Numbered from the stretch's first letter, positions 46,794-56,485 are shown. The stretch: 64,000 nt of DNA from Paenibacillus silvisoli (GCF_030866765.1 NZ_CP133017.1:5112501-5176500), one strand, 5' to 3'. Notes: generated by a model not told the origin, from the letters alone. Program-made: numbers and translations.

Positions 46794-47591
46794 ATGACCG
46801 GCATGACCAAATGGCTGCTCCGATCCATGACAGAGCTCAGCTCGCGCAAATGGATTTCGCGAATGACCGGCCGATTTGCCCAGTCGCCCGCTAGCCGGCG
46901 CTTGATACCAAGATTCGCCCGCATGTACGGGATCTCTATAGAAGAAGCCGAGAAACAGCTGCAAGACTACAGCACCTTGAATGAATTTTTCACCCGGCGC
47001 TTGAAGCCCGGCGCGCGTACGATCGACACGGATCCTTCCGCGTTAGTCAGTCCGGTCGACGCGTTAATTACGGGCTGCGGGCCGATTGAGCAAGGCACCA
47101 TCCTAAACGTCAAAGGGCAAGACTACACCATCGAAGAGCTGTTGAACCGTTCTCCCCGCACGGAGAATTACAAGAACGGCTACTATATGGTGCTCTATCT
47201 CAGCCCGACCGATTACCATCGCATACATACGCCTGTCACCGGCTCGATCGTTGAACGCGAACACGTACCGGGCAAAGTATATCCCGTCAACGAGTTCGGC
47301 CTCCGCCACATGCGCCGCGTGCTTAGCCGCAATGAAAGGCTGATCACTTATATGCGCCATGCCGGCGCGGAGACGGCCGTCGTCAAGGTCGGCGCCATGA
47401 ACGTAAGCAGCATCAAGTATGTATTGCCTCTTAAAGAAAAAATGGAGAAGGGCGAAGACCTCGCCTACTTCGAGTTCGGCTCCACCGTCGTGCTCTTGAC
47501 CGAGGACGACAGCTTCTTCCCGCGTCCGGATTTGAAAACAGGACTGAAAGTGCGCATGGGCGAGAAGCTCGGCACGCTGGCAGCGCAATAA
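46794..47591 (+). CDS. psd: Phosphatidylserine decarboxylase proenzyme
   Basis: 265 residues; ATG 46794 with AGAGAGG 7 nt upstream. Converts phosphatidylserine to phosphatidylethanolamine at the membrane. The family hallmarks are present: STLNEFFTRRLKPGAR, LSPTDYHRIHTPVTG, VGAMNVSSI, and the autocleavage site FGST at about residues 228-231, where the Ser becomes the pyruvoyl group. Length is normal for the bacterial type I enzyme. No pssA is adjacent. Ends at a strong terminator shared with the convergent MocR gene. Confidence 0.95.
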   Translation: MTGMTKWLLRSMTELSSRKWISRMTGRFAQSPASRRLIPRFARMYGISIEEAEKQLQDYSTLNEFFTRRLKPGARTIDTDPSALVSPVDALITGCGPIEQGTILNVKGQDYTIEELLNRSPRTENYKNGYYMVLYLSPTDYHRIHTPVTGSIVEREHVPGKVYPVNEFGLRHMRRVLSRNERLITYMRHAGAETAVVKVGAMNVSSIKYVLPLKEKMEKGEDLAYFEFGSTVVLLTEDDSFFPRPDLKTGLKVRMGEKLGTLAAQ

Positions 47592-47599
47592 GCCACCCG

Positions 47600-47641
47600 A
47601 TAAAAGCGGCAGGATCCCTAAGAGAACCTGCCGTTTTTTTT
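47600..47641. terminator. Bidirectional terminator between psd and the MocR gene
   Basis: Stem AAGCGGCAGG / CCTGCCGTTT with eight T on the plus side and AAAA on the other; serves psd and probably the convergent regulator. Confidence 0.8.
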
Positions 47642-49139
47642 ATTCGCCGCCTTCGTCAAAAAGCGTCAGAGCCACAGCTTCGATCCGCCTCGCCCCTTCC
47701 GCGATCCGCGACTCCGACAGATGCTCGAAGCCGAACAGCGCTGAGCAGCTCGGCATCTCGTCCGTCCACAACGCGTCGCCTACCGACCAGTTGACGCCGG
47801 CTTTACCGCACGCCTCCCTAAGCCGGGCATAGCTCGCTGCATCCCCGCGCCACTCCGCGTACATATGGAACCCCGCATCGGCGGGAATGAAACGGAACCA
47901 GCGCGCCAGCCGCCGCTCGACCTCCTCCCGGAACGCGAGCAGACGACGGCCGGTTACCCGCTTCTTGCGGCGCAAATGCCGGGAGTAGCTGCCGCTCGCG
48001 ATGAAACGGGCAAGCGCGCGCTGCTCGACCATCGCAGGAGGACGCGGCTCCAGCAGCGCCTTGGCTAACCGAAACGGCTCCACCAGCGATTCGGGCAGCA
48101 CCACATAGCCGATGCGCAAATCGACGAACATCGTCTTCGAGAACGTTCCCATGTAGACGACGCGGCCATCGCGGTCCAGCGCCTTCAGCGGTTCGACCGG
48201 TCTGCCGCCCCAGCGCATCTCGCTGTCGTAATCGTCCTCGAGAATGACGGCTCCGCGCCGTGCCGCCCACTGCAGCAGCTCCGCCCTGCGCTTCGCCGAA
48301 AGCACGGCGCCCGTCGGAAACTGCCGCGTCGGCGTCACGACGAGCAGCTGCGACGGCCAATCCTGCGGCACGATCCCGTCGTCATCGACGGCTGCGGCGA
48401 GTATCGTGCCGCCAGCGGCCGTAATCGCACGGCGGATGCCGCTGTAGCCCGGATTTTCCACGACGACAGGAAATTCCGGACGGACAAGCAGCATCGTCAG
48501 AAGCGCAATGCCGTGCATCGATCCGTTCGTGATGCAAATTTGCGAGGCATCCGCTCGAATCCCCCGCTCGCGGCGCAAGTCGGCCGCAATGGCCTCCCGC
48601 AGAGGCAGATAGCCTTCCACGTCGCTTCTGATGTCCGGGAAATCGGCCAGCAGCATGTCCCGCACCTCTGCGTGCAGCGCCGATTTCCACTCTTCTACCG
48701 GAAACTGCGACGAGTCTACCTGCCCAACGCGAAAGCTGATCTGATCGGTGCCGCTCAGCGCGATGACCGGATAAGTCTCCAAGGAAGCAAACAAATTCCG
48801 CGAGGCCGTCAGCCGCTGCGCCCAATCGGACAGCTGCACTTGAGCTCCCGCGAATCGACCGCCGCCAGAAGGCTCCGTCACCTGCGCCTCCGCAACAAAC
48901 GTACCGCTCCCGCCCGCCGCACGCACATACCCTTCCGCAATCAGCATCTCATAGGCTTGATTCACCGCCCCGCGGGAAACGCCATACAGCTCCGCCAGCT
49001 TACGGCTGGACGGCAGCCGCGTCCCTCCGGCCAGCGTGCCGCTGACGATCGCCTCGCGCAGCGCGTGAAACAGCGCATCCGTTTTGCGGCCAAGCTCGCT
49101 ATAAAACCGTTCGTAAGGAATGCGAAAATCCATATCCAT
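47640..49139 (-). CDS. MocR/PdxR-type regulator (GntR HTH plus aminotransferase-like domain)
   Basis: 499 residues from ATG 49139, 9 nt after GGAAGG; ATG 49151 is adjacent to that site and less likely. Winged helix about residues 15-80 (LPSSRKLAELYGVSRGAVNQ) followed by a fold-type I PLP domain with ITNGSMHGIALLTMLL, ILEDDYDSEMRWGGRP and MGTFSKTMFVDLRIGY (PLP lysine). MocR proteins sense PLP or amino-compounds. The divergent neighbour is a pyridoxamine-phosphate-oxidase-like gene, which supports a B6-linked PdxR-like role. Other MocR functions remain possible. Confidence 0.9.
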   Translation of the reverse strand: MDMDFRIPYERFYSELGRKTDALFHALREAIVSGTLAGGTRLPSSRKLAELYGVSRGAVNQAYEMLIAEGYVRAAGGSGTFVAEAQVTEPSGGGRFAGAQVQLSDWAQRLTASRNLFASLETYPVIALSGTDQISFRVGQVDSSQFPVEEWKSALHAEVRDMLLADFPDIRSDVEGYLPLREAIAADLRRERGIRADASQICITNGSMHGIALLTMLLVRPEFPVVVENPGYSGIRRAITAAGGTILAAAVDDDGIVPQDWPSQLLVVTPTRQFPTGAVLSAKRRAELLQWAARRGAVILEDDYDSEMRWGGRPVEPLKALDRDGRVVYMGTFSKTMFVDLRIGYVVLPESLVEPFRLAKALLEPRPPAMVEQRALARFIASGSYSRHLRRKKRVTGRRLLAFREEVERRLARWFRFIPADAGFHMYAEWRGDAASYARLREACGKAGVNWSVGDALWTDEMPSCSALFGFEHLSESRIAEGARRIEAVALTLFDEGGE

Positions 49140-49176
49140 AGCGTGCGCCATCCTTCCATTTTCTACTACGCATCTC

Positions 49177-49215
49177 AAAGTGGTCTAATAAAACTAACCT
49201 AAATTGGATCTTTTG
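49177..49215. promoter_or_regulatory. Inverted half-sites in the MocR/PNPOx divergent promoter
   Basis: AAAGTGGTCTAAT (49177-49189) and ATTGGATCTTTTG (49203-49215) are inverted versions of ATTrGAyC-TTT. They lie between the two divergent genes and may be the regulator's operator. Confidence 0.35.
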
Positions 49216-49265
49216 AAATGTCAATATTCACGGTATGCTCATATCCATTAAGGAGGCTGAACGAC

Positions 49266-49904
49266 ATGCGCAGACGGGAATTTGAAATGAATGATGTAGA
49301 GAATCGGGAGGAAATCGAAAGCTTTCTCCAGGAGATGAGCTTCGGGTTTCTGGGCACGGTAACGCCGGACGGGGAGCCCGGCATGACGCCGCTGAATTTC
49401 GTGTACACGGGCGGAAGCGTCTATTTTCACGGCAGCCGCATCGGGGAGAAAATGACGCAGTTGAAAGCCAATGAACGGGTCACCTTCATGGCCGCCAAGG
49501 AGTATGCCATCATTCCGTCGTATTTCACCGATCCGCTGATGGCTTGTCCGGCAACGGCTTTTTTCAAATCCGTACGAATCGCCGGCCGCGCAACGGTTGT
49601 CGATGACCCCCACGAGAAAGCAGCCGCGCTCGAAGCGCTCATGCGCAAGCTGCAGCCGGAAGGCGGCTACAAGACGATCGATGCCGACGACCCGGACTAT
49701 GTGCCGCGGCTCAAAGGCGTGGCCGTCGTACGGATCGACGCCGACCGGATCACCGGCAAGTTCAAGTTCGGACAGAACGCGAAACCCGACATGATAGCGG
49801 CCATTACGGACGGATTAGCAAATCGCGGTCTGCCCCAAGACGCGGAAACGATCGAGCTGATGAAGCAATACTGCCCGCATCACAAGCAAGTGATCGGCGA
49901 CTGA
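49266..49904 (+). CDS. Pyridoxamine 5'-phosphate oxidase family protein
   Basis: 212 residues from ATG 49266 (AAGGAGG 9 nt upstream); a longer frame to 49218 is unsupported. FMN-binding split-barrel: FGFLGTVTPDGEPGMTPLNF, YFHGSRIGEKMTQLKANERV, SVRIAGRATVVDDPHEKAAA. This pattern fits the Nim/PNPOx-like flavin group rather than classical PdxH, so the substrate is uncertain. Divergent from a MocR-type regulator, which probably controls it. Confidence 0.88.
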   Translation: MRRREFEMNDVENREEIESFLQEMSFGFLGTVTPDGEPGMTPLNFVYTGGSVYFHGSRIGEKMTQLKANERVTFMAAKEYAIIPSYFTDPLMACPATAFFKSVRIAGRATVVDDPHEKAAALEALMRKLQPEGGYKTIDADDPDYVPRLKGVAVVRIDADRITGKFKFGQNAKPDMIAAITDGLANRGLPQDAETIELMKQYCPHHKQVIGD

Positions 49905-49929
49905 GCCGCCGCTTGATATAGAACGGAAA

Positions 49930-49967
49930 AAAAGAGCCTATCGGATCTCCGATGGGCTCTTCCCCGT
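49930..49967 (-). terminator. Terminator overlapping the 3' end of the AraC gene
   Basis: Stem AGAGCC-ATCGGA / TCCGAT-GGCTCT (49939-49966) followed by TTTTTTT on the minus strand. The hairpin includes the last codons and stop of the AraC-type gene. Confidence 0.85.
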
Positions 49968-50723
49968 ATACTGCTTGAATTGCCGGCTGAAAAAGAATAT
50001 ATCCCGGTAGCCGAGCGCATCGGCCACCTCCGTCACGTTCATGCCCGCATGCATCAGCAAATGCTGCGCCCGGTCAATCCGGGTGCGGATCATATACGAT
50101 TGCACCGACGTGCCGATCATTTCCTTGAACTTGATCGAGAAATACCGCGGCGACAGCTGCGCTCGCTGCGCCAAATCCTCCACGCGGTGCGCGATGCCGG
50201 GATTTTGCCGGATATAGTTCGCGATCTCGTGAATCGCTTCGGTCAGCTGGTTGCTCGCTTTTCGCTCCACGGGACTTTCCAGATCCTCGCGCAGCAAATA
50301 AATCATCAGCTGCTTCAGGATAAGCTGCGCTTCCTCCTCCGCGGCGAAGGTCTTAACAAGAAACAGTCTTACATATCGGGAAAGCAGATGCTCGAAGTCC
50401 ACCGTTTCCTTCAGCATCCGGTACGATTGCGGGACAGTATCGACAGGCTCGGTGACGTCGAAATGAATATACGTCAACACAAGCGGCTTTTGCGGGTTAT
50501 GGGTCGCGTACGTAAAGTCGCCCGGCTTAAACAGAAAACAGCTGCCTTTGCTGACGGGATGCGGCACGCCGTTTAAACTGACTTCCCCGCTGCCGCTCCA
50601 GACGTAGAATAAGTCGTAATTCGCGAGCGGTTTTTCGCGCTTCTGCCACTTCCAGCCCGGCTCGCACACGATTTTGGCGAAGGCGGGTTTTAATTGAAAA
50701 GATGTCGGCGCACAGTGCAGCAT
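49938..50723 (-). CDS. AraC-family regulator with cupin sensor domain
   Basis: 261 residues from ATG 50723 (AAAGGAAGC upstream); the open frame to 50999 crosses the promoter and is rejected. N-terminal cupin about residues 20-150 (YDLFYVWSGSGEVSLNGVPH, SKGSCFLFKPGD) and two C-terminal HTH motifs (VEDLAQRAQLSPRYFSIKFK, NVTEVADALGYRDIFFFSRQ). Typical soluble sugar-responsive activator. Divergent from the aminotransferase gene, which it may or may not control. Confidence 0.9.
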   Translation of the reverse strand: MLHCAPTSFQLKPAFAKIVCEPGWKWQKREKPLANYDLFYVWSGSGEVSLNGVPHPVSKGSCFLFKPGDFTYATHNPQKPLVLTYIHFDVTEPVDTVPQSYRMLKETVDFEHLLSRYVRLFLVKTFAAEEEAQLILKQLMIYLLREDLESPVERKASNQLTEAIHEIANYIRQNPGIAHRVEDLAQRAQLSPRYFSIKFKEMIGTSVQSYMIRTRIDRAQHLLMHAGMNVTEVADALGYRDIFFFSRQFKQYTGKSPSEIR

Positions 50724-50762
50724 GTTCAGCTTCCTTTCATTTGCATAAACAACGTCGATGTC

Positions 50763-50791
50763 ATCATACAATACCTCGAATCCTTTGCCAA
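50763..50791 (-). promoter_or_regulatory. Sigma-A promoter of the AraC gene
   Basis: Minus-strand TTGGCA (50791-50786), 17 bp, TATGAT (50768-50763), 40 nt before the ATG at 50723. Confidence 0.65.
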
Positions 50792-50874
50792 TACGGGCCG
50801 CTGCCCTTCGCTGTCCGCCGTAAATATTTGTTGCCGAAATGTCGTTCCAACGTGGCCTTCCGCTCCCAATCAGT

Positions 50875-50909
50875 GCTATAATATTTCCTAAAAGGTTTCC
50901 ATACGAAAC
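50875..50909 (+). promoter_or_regulatory. Extended -10 and small hairpin before the aminotransferase gene
   Basis: TGCTATAAT (50874-50882) is an extended -10; no good -35. A GGTTTC/GAAACC inverted repeat (50893-50909) follows in the leader and could be an operator. Confidence 0.45.
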
Positions 50910-50936
50910 CATAATGATGAAACGCCGGAAGGATGA

Positions 50937-52250
50937 ATGAAGTCGATGAACCCACTTGCGCAAGCTTTGAATGCGACGATTGAGCGAGAGAACAGCCATG
51001 TTTTCGCCATGTTGTCAACACTCGGTAAAGCCATTTATTTCCCGAAGGAAGGCATTCTAAGCCAGTCCGCTGAAGCAAAAGCGAAAGCGAAGAAGTACAA
51101 TGCAACGATCGGTATCGCCATCGAGAACGGCCAGCCGATGCATTTGAAGGTTATTCAAGACACGCTGTCCGCTTACAATCCGAAGGATCTGTATGAATAC
51201 GCGCCGCCAGCGGGCAAGCCGGAGCTGCGTACGGTATGGCGCACGAAGATGCTTAAGGAAAATCCGTCGCTTGCCGATAAAGCGTACGGCAATCCGATCG
51301 TCACCAACGCGCTGACGCACGGCCTCAGCATCGTAGCCGATCTGTTCGCGGATCAAGGCGATGCCGTCATCATTCCGAACAAGAACTGGGAAAACTACGA
51401 GCTTACCTTCGGCGTCCGCCGCGGCGCTGAAATCGTGGAATACCCGCTTTACAATAGCGACAACCGCTTCAACAGCGCAGGCCTTCGCGAGGCGCTGCTC
51501 GCTCAGAAGAGCAAGGGCAAAGCGATCGTCGTGCTGAACTTCCCGAACAATCCGACAGGCTACACGCCTGGCGCGGAAGAAGGCGCTGAAATCGTGGCGG
51601 CGCTTCGCGACGCGGCGGAAGCGGGCATCAACGTCGTCGCCGTAACCGACGATGCGTACTTTGGCCTCTTCTTCGAAGGCTCCATGCACGAATCGCTGTT
51701 CGGCCAGCTGGCCGGCCTGCACCCGCGCATTCTGCCGATCAAAGTCGACGGCGCAACGAAGGAAGAATACGTGTGGGGCTTCCGCGTCGGCTTCATCACC
51801 TACGCAGGCGCTTCCGACGCGATGCTGGCGGCGCTTGAGCAGAAGACGCTCGGCATTATCCGCGCGACGATTTCCAGCGGCCCGCATCCGTCTCAAACGT
51901 TCGTGCTGAAGGCGCTGCAAGCGCCGGAGTTCGACGCGCAGAAGGAAGAGAAGTTCGCGATCATGAAAGGCCGCGCCAACCGCGTGAAGGCGCTGCTCGA
52001 CAGCGGCCGGTTCGGCGATGTCTGGTCGTACTACCCGTTCAACTCCGGCTACTTCATGTGCCTGAAGCTGAACGGCGTCGACGCGGAAGCCGTCCGTACC
52101 CGCCTGCTGGAAGCGTACGAAATCGGCACGATCGCCCTGGGCGAAACCGACCTTCGCGTCGCCTTCTCCTGCATCGAGGAAGAGAACCTCGAGGAGCTGT
52201 TCGATACGATCTACAAAGCGGTTCAAGATGTGGCCGTTGCAAGCAAATAA
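50937..52250 (+). CDS. Class I/II PLP-dependent aminotransferase
   Basis: 437 residues; ATG 50937 shortly after GGAAGG, with ATG 50946 as alternative. Fold-type I enzyme: LYEYAPPAGKPELRTVWRTK, VLNFPNNPTGYTPG, and the PLP lysine region DGATKEEYVWGFRVGF, ending LRVAFSCIEEENLEELFDTI. Probably transaminates an aromatic or aspartate-type amino acid; exact substrate not assignable. Monocistronic, closed by a strong bidirectional terminator. Confidence 0.9.
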   Translation: MKSMNPLAQALNATIERENSHVFAMLSTLGKAIYFPKEGILSQSAEAKAKAKKYNATIGIAIENGQPMHLKVIQDTLSAYNPKDLYEYAPPAGKPELRTVWRTKMLKENPSLADKAYGNPIVTNALTHGLSIVADLFADQGDAVIIPNKNWENYELTFGVRRGAEIVEYPLYNSDNRFNSAGLREALLAQKSKGKAIVVLNFPNNPTGYTPGAEEGAEIVAALRDAAEAGINVVAVTDDAYFGLFFEGSMHESLFGQLAGLHPRILPIKVDGATKEEYVWGFRVGFITYAGASDAMLAALEQKTLGIIRATISSGPHPSQTFVLKALQAPEFDAQKEEKFAIMKGRANRVKALLDSGRFGDVWSYYPFNSGYFMCLKLNGVDAEAVRTRLLEAYEIGTIALGETDLRVAFSCIEEENLEELFDTIYKAVQDVAVASK

Positions 52251-52255
52251 ATAAA

Positions 52256-52317
52256 CAAAAAAGCGGGGCAGCGAGCAGAAGGTCTATACAAGACCTTCAC
52301 TCGCTGCCCCGCTTTCT
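52256..52317. terminator. Bidirectional terminator between aminotransferase and glgD
   Basis: Perfect 15-bp stem AAAGCGGGGCAGCGA / TCGCTGCCCCGCTTT (52260-52274 with 52301-52315) plus an inner AAGGTC/GACCTT arm. Confidence 0.85.
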
Positions 52318-52338
52318 CTATGATCGCGGTTTCTCCGG

Positions 52339-53430
52339 TTACTCGGCTTTCCGGAGCTCGCGGCCGCAGCCGATCGTCGCGCCGGAGTCGTAAATGACAT
52401 GATCGACATGGCCATTCATGTCAATGACGGCATTTTGCATGACGATGCTGTTGCGCACCAAGGCGCCTTTCCGAACGTGGACCCCTTCGAACAAAATGCT
52501 GTTCTTAACCGTCCCTTCGATGATGCAGCCGTTGGCGATCATCGAATTGCTCGTCACGGCATCTTCCGTATACCGCGCGGGCGGCTCGTCGTTCAGCTTC
52601 GTCATAATCGTGCCATTTCGAGCGAAGAGACTTTTCCACGAGGCCGGACGGAGCAGCTCCATACTATTCTCGTAGTAGCTTGGCAGCGTATTGATGATGC
52701 CCAAGTACCCGTCAAACAGGTAGCTTTCTACGTGCAGCTCTCCCTCTTCCAGCCTGGAAACGATCGCGTGCTCCACGAGAAATTCCTGCCCTTGCGCCAG
52801 CGAGGTAATGACCAGATCAAGCAGAACCTCTTTGCGCATAACGAACATGTCCGTGGAGAACAAACCGCCGCTCTCCGCAATGCCGATCTCGCTTTGCATC
52901 GCGGTAATGCGTCCGTCCCTGTCCATTTCGACCCGCCGCGCTTTGGCGCCGTGCAAATCCATGGACGCCTTGCAGATGACCGTCACATCGGCTCCGCTCG
53001 CCTGATGCGCCCCCAGCACCGGCTTGAAATCGACGTTGCAGAGCATATGACTGCGCGCGATCACGACATATTCGCATGAGTTGCGCGTAAAGTAATCCCG
53101 ATTCTGATAAAAGTGAACCAGATCGCCGGCCTTGACCTCGTTAACATCGTCGCGAATCGTCGGCGGAATGATCGATAACCCGCCTTTGCGGTGGTTGTGC
53201 AGATCCCACTCCTGTCCGGAGCCCAGATGGTCGATCAGCGGCCGATACTTCGTATGGGCCAGAATGCCGACGCGCGTAATGCCCGAATTCGCCATGCTCG
53301 ACAACGCAAAATCAATCAGGCGGTATTGCCCGCCGAACGGAACCGCCGCCAAGCAGCGCCCTGCAGTGAGCGCTCCAAGCTCCTCCTGCTCATGAACCAG
53401 ATTGATTACGCCGAGTAAGTTTGCACGCAT
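52339..53430 (-). CDS. glgD: Glucose-1-phosphate adenylyltransferase regulatory subunit GlgD
   Basis: 363 residues; ATG 53430 after GGTGAGGAG, overlapping glgC by 25 bp. Homologous to GlgC ([40 protein letters not shown], left-handed beta-helix C-terminus with [18 protein letters not shown]), but the catalytic GG-x-G-x-RL loop is replaced by [14 protein letters not shown], as in the non-catalytic GlgD subunit of Bacillus. Forms ADP-glucose pyrophosphorylase with GlgC. glgA, glgB and glgP are not in this window. Confidence 0.95.
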   Translation of the reverse strand: MRANLLGVINLVHEQEELGALTAGRCLAAVPFGGQYRLIDFALSSMANSGITRVGILAHTKYRPLIDHLGSGQEWDLHNHRKGGLSIIPPTIRDDVNEVKAGDLVHFYQNRDYFTRNSCEYVVIARSHMLCNVDFKPVLGAHQASGADVTVICKASMDLHGAKARRVEMDRDGRITAMQSEIGIAESGGLFSTDMFVMRKEVLLDLVITSLAQGQEFLVEHAIVSRLEEGELHVESYLFDGYLGIINTLPSYYENSMELLRPASWKSLFARNGTIMTKLNDEPPARYTEDAVTSNSMIANGCIIEGTVKNSILFEGVHVRKGALVRNSIVMQNAVIDMNGHVDHVIYDSGATIGCGRELRKAE

Positions 53431-54569
53431 GGCTCCTCACCCTCCGATACCGATTCATGAATAACGGTAACCTCGCCGCTGCCCGGGCTGCCGATCGTCA
53501 CGCCGTCGCCGATGACGGCGCCTTCGGCGATTATCGCTTTGTAGATGCGCACGTTCCGGCCGATCGTCACGTTCGGCATGATGACCGAATCTTGAATCCG
53601 GCTTTCCGCGCCGACCTGCACATCGCAGAAAAGCACGGAGCCCAGCACATCGCCTTCAATCAAGCAGCCTTCCGATACGAGCGAGTTCGTGATCATGGCG
53701 CCTGCAGCCGCATAATGCGCCGGCCGGTTCCGATTTACCGAATAGATCGGCTTCTTCGGATCGTTCAAGTCCAGCGATGGCTGCTTGGCGAGCAAATCCA
53801 TGTTCGCTTCCCACAAGCTCTCCAGCGTGCCGACATCCTTCCAATAGTCATTGAACGCGTAAGCGTACAAGCGCACGTCATCGTTCAACATCGCCGGGAT
53901 GACATCCTTGCCGAAGTCATTGCCGGACAGATCGTTCGCTTCATCGCGAACCAAGTACTTTTTCAACACCGGCCACGAGAAAATATAAACGCCCATCGAA
54001 GCCAGATTGCTGACCGGCACCTTCGGCTTCTCCACGAATGAAGTGATGGCGCCGCTATCATCCACATTCATGATGCCGAACCGGCTTGCTTCCTTCCAAT
54101 CGACCTGGAGGCATGCTATGGTCACGTCCGCCCCGTTTTTCTTATGCTGATCCAACATCAGCTCGTAGTCCATTTTGTAAATGTGATCGCCGGAAATGAC
54201 GAGCACATAGTCGGGGTCGTACTGTTCGATAAACCCGATGTTCTGGTAAATCGCATTCGCCGTTCCTTTATACCATTTGCCGCCCTTCTGCTTCATATAA
54301 GGAGGCAGGATGGTCATTCCGCCATCTCGGCGGTCGAGCCCCCACGGGCTGCCATCGCCCAAATAACTGTTCAGCACCAGCGGCTGGTATTGCGTCAGCA
54401 CGCCGACCGTATCAATGCCGGAATGCGCGCAATTACTTAATGTAAAATCGATAATCCGGTATTTCCCGCCAAAATGAACGGCCGGCTTCGCAAGCTCCCG
54501 CGTTAGCACGCCGAGCCGCTTCCCTTCTCCTCCTGCTAATAGCATGGCGATCATGTTCTTCTTACTCAT
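53406..54569 (-). CDS. glgC: Glucose-1-phosphate adenylyltransferase catalytic subunit GlgC
   Basis: 387 residues from ATG 54569 (GAAGGAGACG upstream); the frame to 54617 is not needed. Catalytic loop [45 protein letters not shown], and [10 protein letters not shown]-terminal hexapeptide-type beta-helix ([20 protein letters not shown]). Makes ADP-glucose for glycogen. Heads the glgCD unit. The 600-bp upstream region holds Spo0A-box-like and cre-like sites. Confidence 0.96.
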   Translation of the reverse strand: MSKKNMIAMLLAGGEGKRLGVLTRELAKPAVHFGGKYRIIDFTLSNCAHSGIDTVGVLTQYQPLVLNSYLGDGSPWGLDRRDGGMTILPPYMKQKGGKWYKGTANAIYQNIGFIEQYDPDYVLVISGDHIYKMDYELMLDQHKKNGADVTIACLQVDWKEASRFGIMNVDDSGAITSFVEKPKVPVSNLASMGVYIFSWPVLKKYLVRDEANDLSGNDFGKDVIPAMLNDDVRLYAYAFNDYWKDVGTLESLWEANMDLLAKQPSLDLNDPKKPIYSVNRNRPAHYAAAGAMITNSLVSEGCLIEGDVLGSVLFCDVQVGAESRIQDSVIMPNVTIGRNVRIYKAIIAEGAVIGDGVTIGSPGSGEVTVIHESVSEGEEPCVQTYSA

Positions 54570-55146
54570 CGATATCGTCTCCTTCTCTGCATCTGGCTGC
54601 AGCATTAGTTTGATCATCCAACCTGCGACGAAGATCCATCATGAGTAATTTTTTACATATTACTTTTTTCCATGTTCTGTAAACCATTCCCCTTCTCTGA
54701 AAGCTGACTGTACCAAAAAGGTTTGAGAGCCAGAAGATGTTCAGACGCTGCGAGAAATGCTCTTAATCCGTTATTCAGTATACCTTCGCGGCAAAAATAT
54801 GGTATCCTACTTCCTATGCATTCGCCCCCTAGTATTCGACAACCGGTCATGCGCGGCATGTCGAAGAAGAGCCAACGATTTCCATACAAATTTAACAAAA
54901 ATATCATAAATTCCGTGTTATTTTTCGATTTGTAGCGCGATCGATTAAGTTTATTTAAAAATTTATCCGTTCGCCTCTTCCGGCTGCGTCAAGTTCTCCA
55001 TTCCTCATCCAAACGCTAAACGCTTTCACTGTCGAAAGAAATTTATTCTTTTTTTCTATGACGTCTTTGAAAACCGAAGTGAAACGTTTGCATTCTCCGT
55101 TCCGAATCTTCGATTCGCCTTACACAGCCTGTTACATACGTGGATG
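54570..55146. promoter_or_regulatory. Long AT-rich regulatory region upstream of glgCD
   Basis: No credible gene in about 580 bp. Two cre-like sites: TGAAAGCGTTTAG (minus, 55028-55016) and TGAAACGTTTGCA (55080-55092). TGTCGAA Spo0A-box cores at 54859-54865, 55030-55036 and, in the terminator flank, 55145-55151. No clear sigma-A promoter; a CATATTTT box near 54798 is a weak sigma-E -10 candidate. Confidence 0.45.
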
Positions 55147-55206
55147 TCGAAAAAAAAGAAACAACTTTAGTCCTATTGACGCGCAATGGGACTGAAGTTG
55201 TTTCTT
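55147..55206 (-). terminator. Terminator of the ecsAB operon
   Basis: Stem AAGAAACAACTT-AGTCC / GGACT-AAGTTGTTTCTT, followed by eight T on the minus strand; 29 nt after the ecsB stop. Confidence 0.85.
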
Positions 55207-55234
55207 CTTCAGCAGTCTTATTCGGTTATTCATG

Positions 55235-56485
55235 CTATTCATCGTCGTCCGGATCGCCCGCCAGCTTCCTCTTTACTCTGCCCGGCCGTACGGCCAGAAC
55301 ATAAAGGAGCGCAAGGACAAGCGAAGCTGCAGCCTGTGCGACATACCCCTGCGGCGGAAGCAGCAAGCCTTGCGGCAGCCAAATTAGGACTGCGGATACG
55401 AGCGAAGCCGCTCTGTCGACACGAAGCACGGCAGCATGGCGCGATTGCTCCGGCAGCGGATAGACGTGCCGCCAGACCGTGTGCCGGTGCGCCTGCGCAA
55501 GCGCGGTCAGCTGGATGCCGCACAGCCAGACGAACAACAGGCAAACGGCTGCGGCTCCCCAACCGGACCATAAGCCGGAATAGGCGGACAAGAAGCCGGT
55601 AAAGATCCCTAACCCGGTTAACCGCATCAAGATGCCGCCAAGCTCGGTCCGAATGAGCGTAAACGCATACAGATACATAAACGCATGCTCGCTCCGATAT
55701 CGGATCCGGCTTGCGATCCAAGATAGATAACGACGCGGCTTCACCGGCGCCGCTTCCGTCGGCACATCGGTAAAGGCGCCGAAAAACACCGTGTACCGGC
55801 GCCTCGTCCGCCGCTCTTCCTCGATCAGCAGCAGCCACGGAATCGGATAACGCGGCATCCTCATGTAGAGCAAAGCGAAGAGCACGGCGACCACGGCGAG
55901 ATAAATTGCCGCTTTCCAGAGCTCCGTGTGCAGCAGAGCGGCAATGCCGACCGCCGTCGCGGCCCATCGGAGCAGGCGAATGCCTCGCCGGGTTCCGGCG
56001 CGGACAAGCTGGCGCTCGCGCCAAGCCGCGCCGATCTGAAGCGCCTTGAGCAGCAGCGCCGCGCACGCGATCAGCACCGCGCTTGTCTCGCCGTGCGCCG
56101 CCATATAAAGCGGGATGTAGATTGCGCACATCAGCAGCACCGCCGCGGCGCAGGCCATGCCATTATAGCGGAGCGAGCGGCGCAAATAAGCCGGCATCTC
56201 CGCTTCCCGCGGCACGAGAAACACAATGTCCGCATCGCGCAGCCATGTCCGCAACGGACTCCAGCAGATGACCGGCGTCAGCGCGACGACGCCAACCAGC
56301 GTTATCGGGAAGTGCGCCGGCATGTTCCGCAGCAGCGTTCCGTAACCGGCCATGCCCGCGATCAGCAGCATCACAACGACGCCGGGCAGTCCGCTTTGCG
56401 CGATATATCGGAAATACGGCGCAGCCGATCGCCGCCAGAAATCGCTCGAACCCGTCTGCCACAACGAATCAACCGACCGGTCCAT
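55235..56485 (-). CDS. ecsB: ABC transporter membrane protein EcsB
   Basis: 416 residues from ATG 56485 (GGAGGCGC 6 nt upstream), overlapping ecsA by 17 bp. Multi-spanning: hydrophobic segments at about 35-55, 60-80, 110-160, 180-215, then 295-400. The pattern TPVICWSPLRTWLRDADIVF near residue 70 and the position behind an EcsA-type ATPase identify EcsB. In Bacillus Ecs affects protein secretion and intramembrane proteolysis; its cargo is not settled. No ecsC follows. Confidence 0.85.
   Translation of the reverse strand: MDRSVDSLWQTGSSDFWRRSAAPYFRYIAQSGLPGVVVMLLIAGMAGYGTLLRNMPAHFPITLVGVVALTPVICWSPLRTWLRDADIVFLVPREAEMPAYLRRSLRYNGMACAAAVLLMCAIYIPLYMAAHGETSAVLIACAALLLKALQIGAAWRERQLVRAGTRRGIRLLRWAATAVGIAALLHTELWKAAIYLAVVAVLFALLYMRMPRYPIPWLLLIEEERRTRRRYTVFFGAFTDVPTEAAPVKPRRYLSWIASRIRYRSEHAFMYLYAFTLIRTELGGILMRLTGLGIFTGFLSAYSGLWSGWGAAAVCLLFVWLCGIQLTALAQAHRHTVWRHVYPLPEQSRHAAVLRVDRAASLVSAVLIWLPQGLLLPPQGYVAQAAASLVLALLYVLAVRPGRVKRKLAGDPDDDE

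Noticed and set aside
46646..46894. 82-aa plus-strand open frame overlapping psd
   Set aside because: Runs into psd in another frame and has no ribosome site.
51057..52226. 389-aa minus-strand open frame
   Set aside because: Antisense to the PLP aminotransferase, which has full family motifs.
54653..54907. 84-aa minus-strand open frame upstream of glgC
   Set aside because: No ribosome site and no recognisable pattern; sits in an AT-rich regulatory region.
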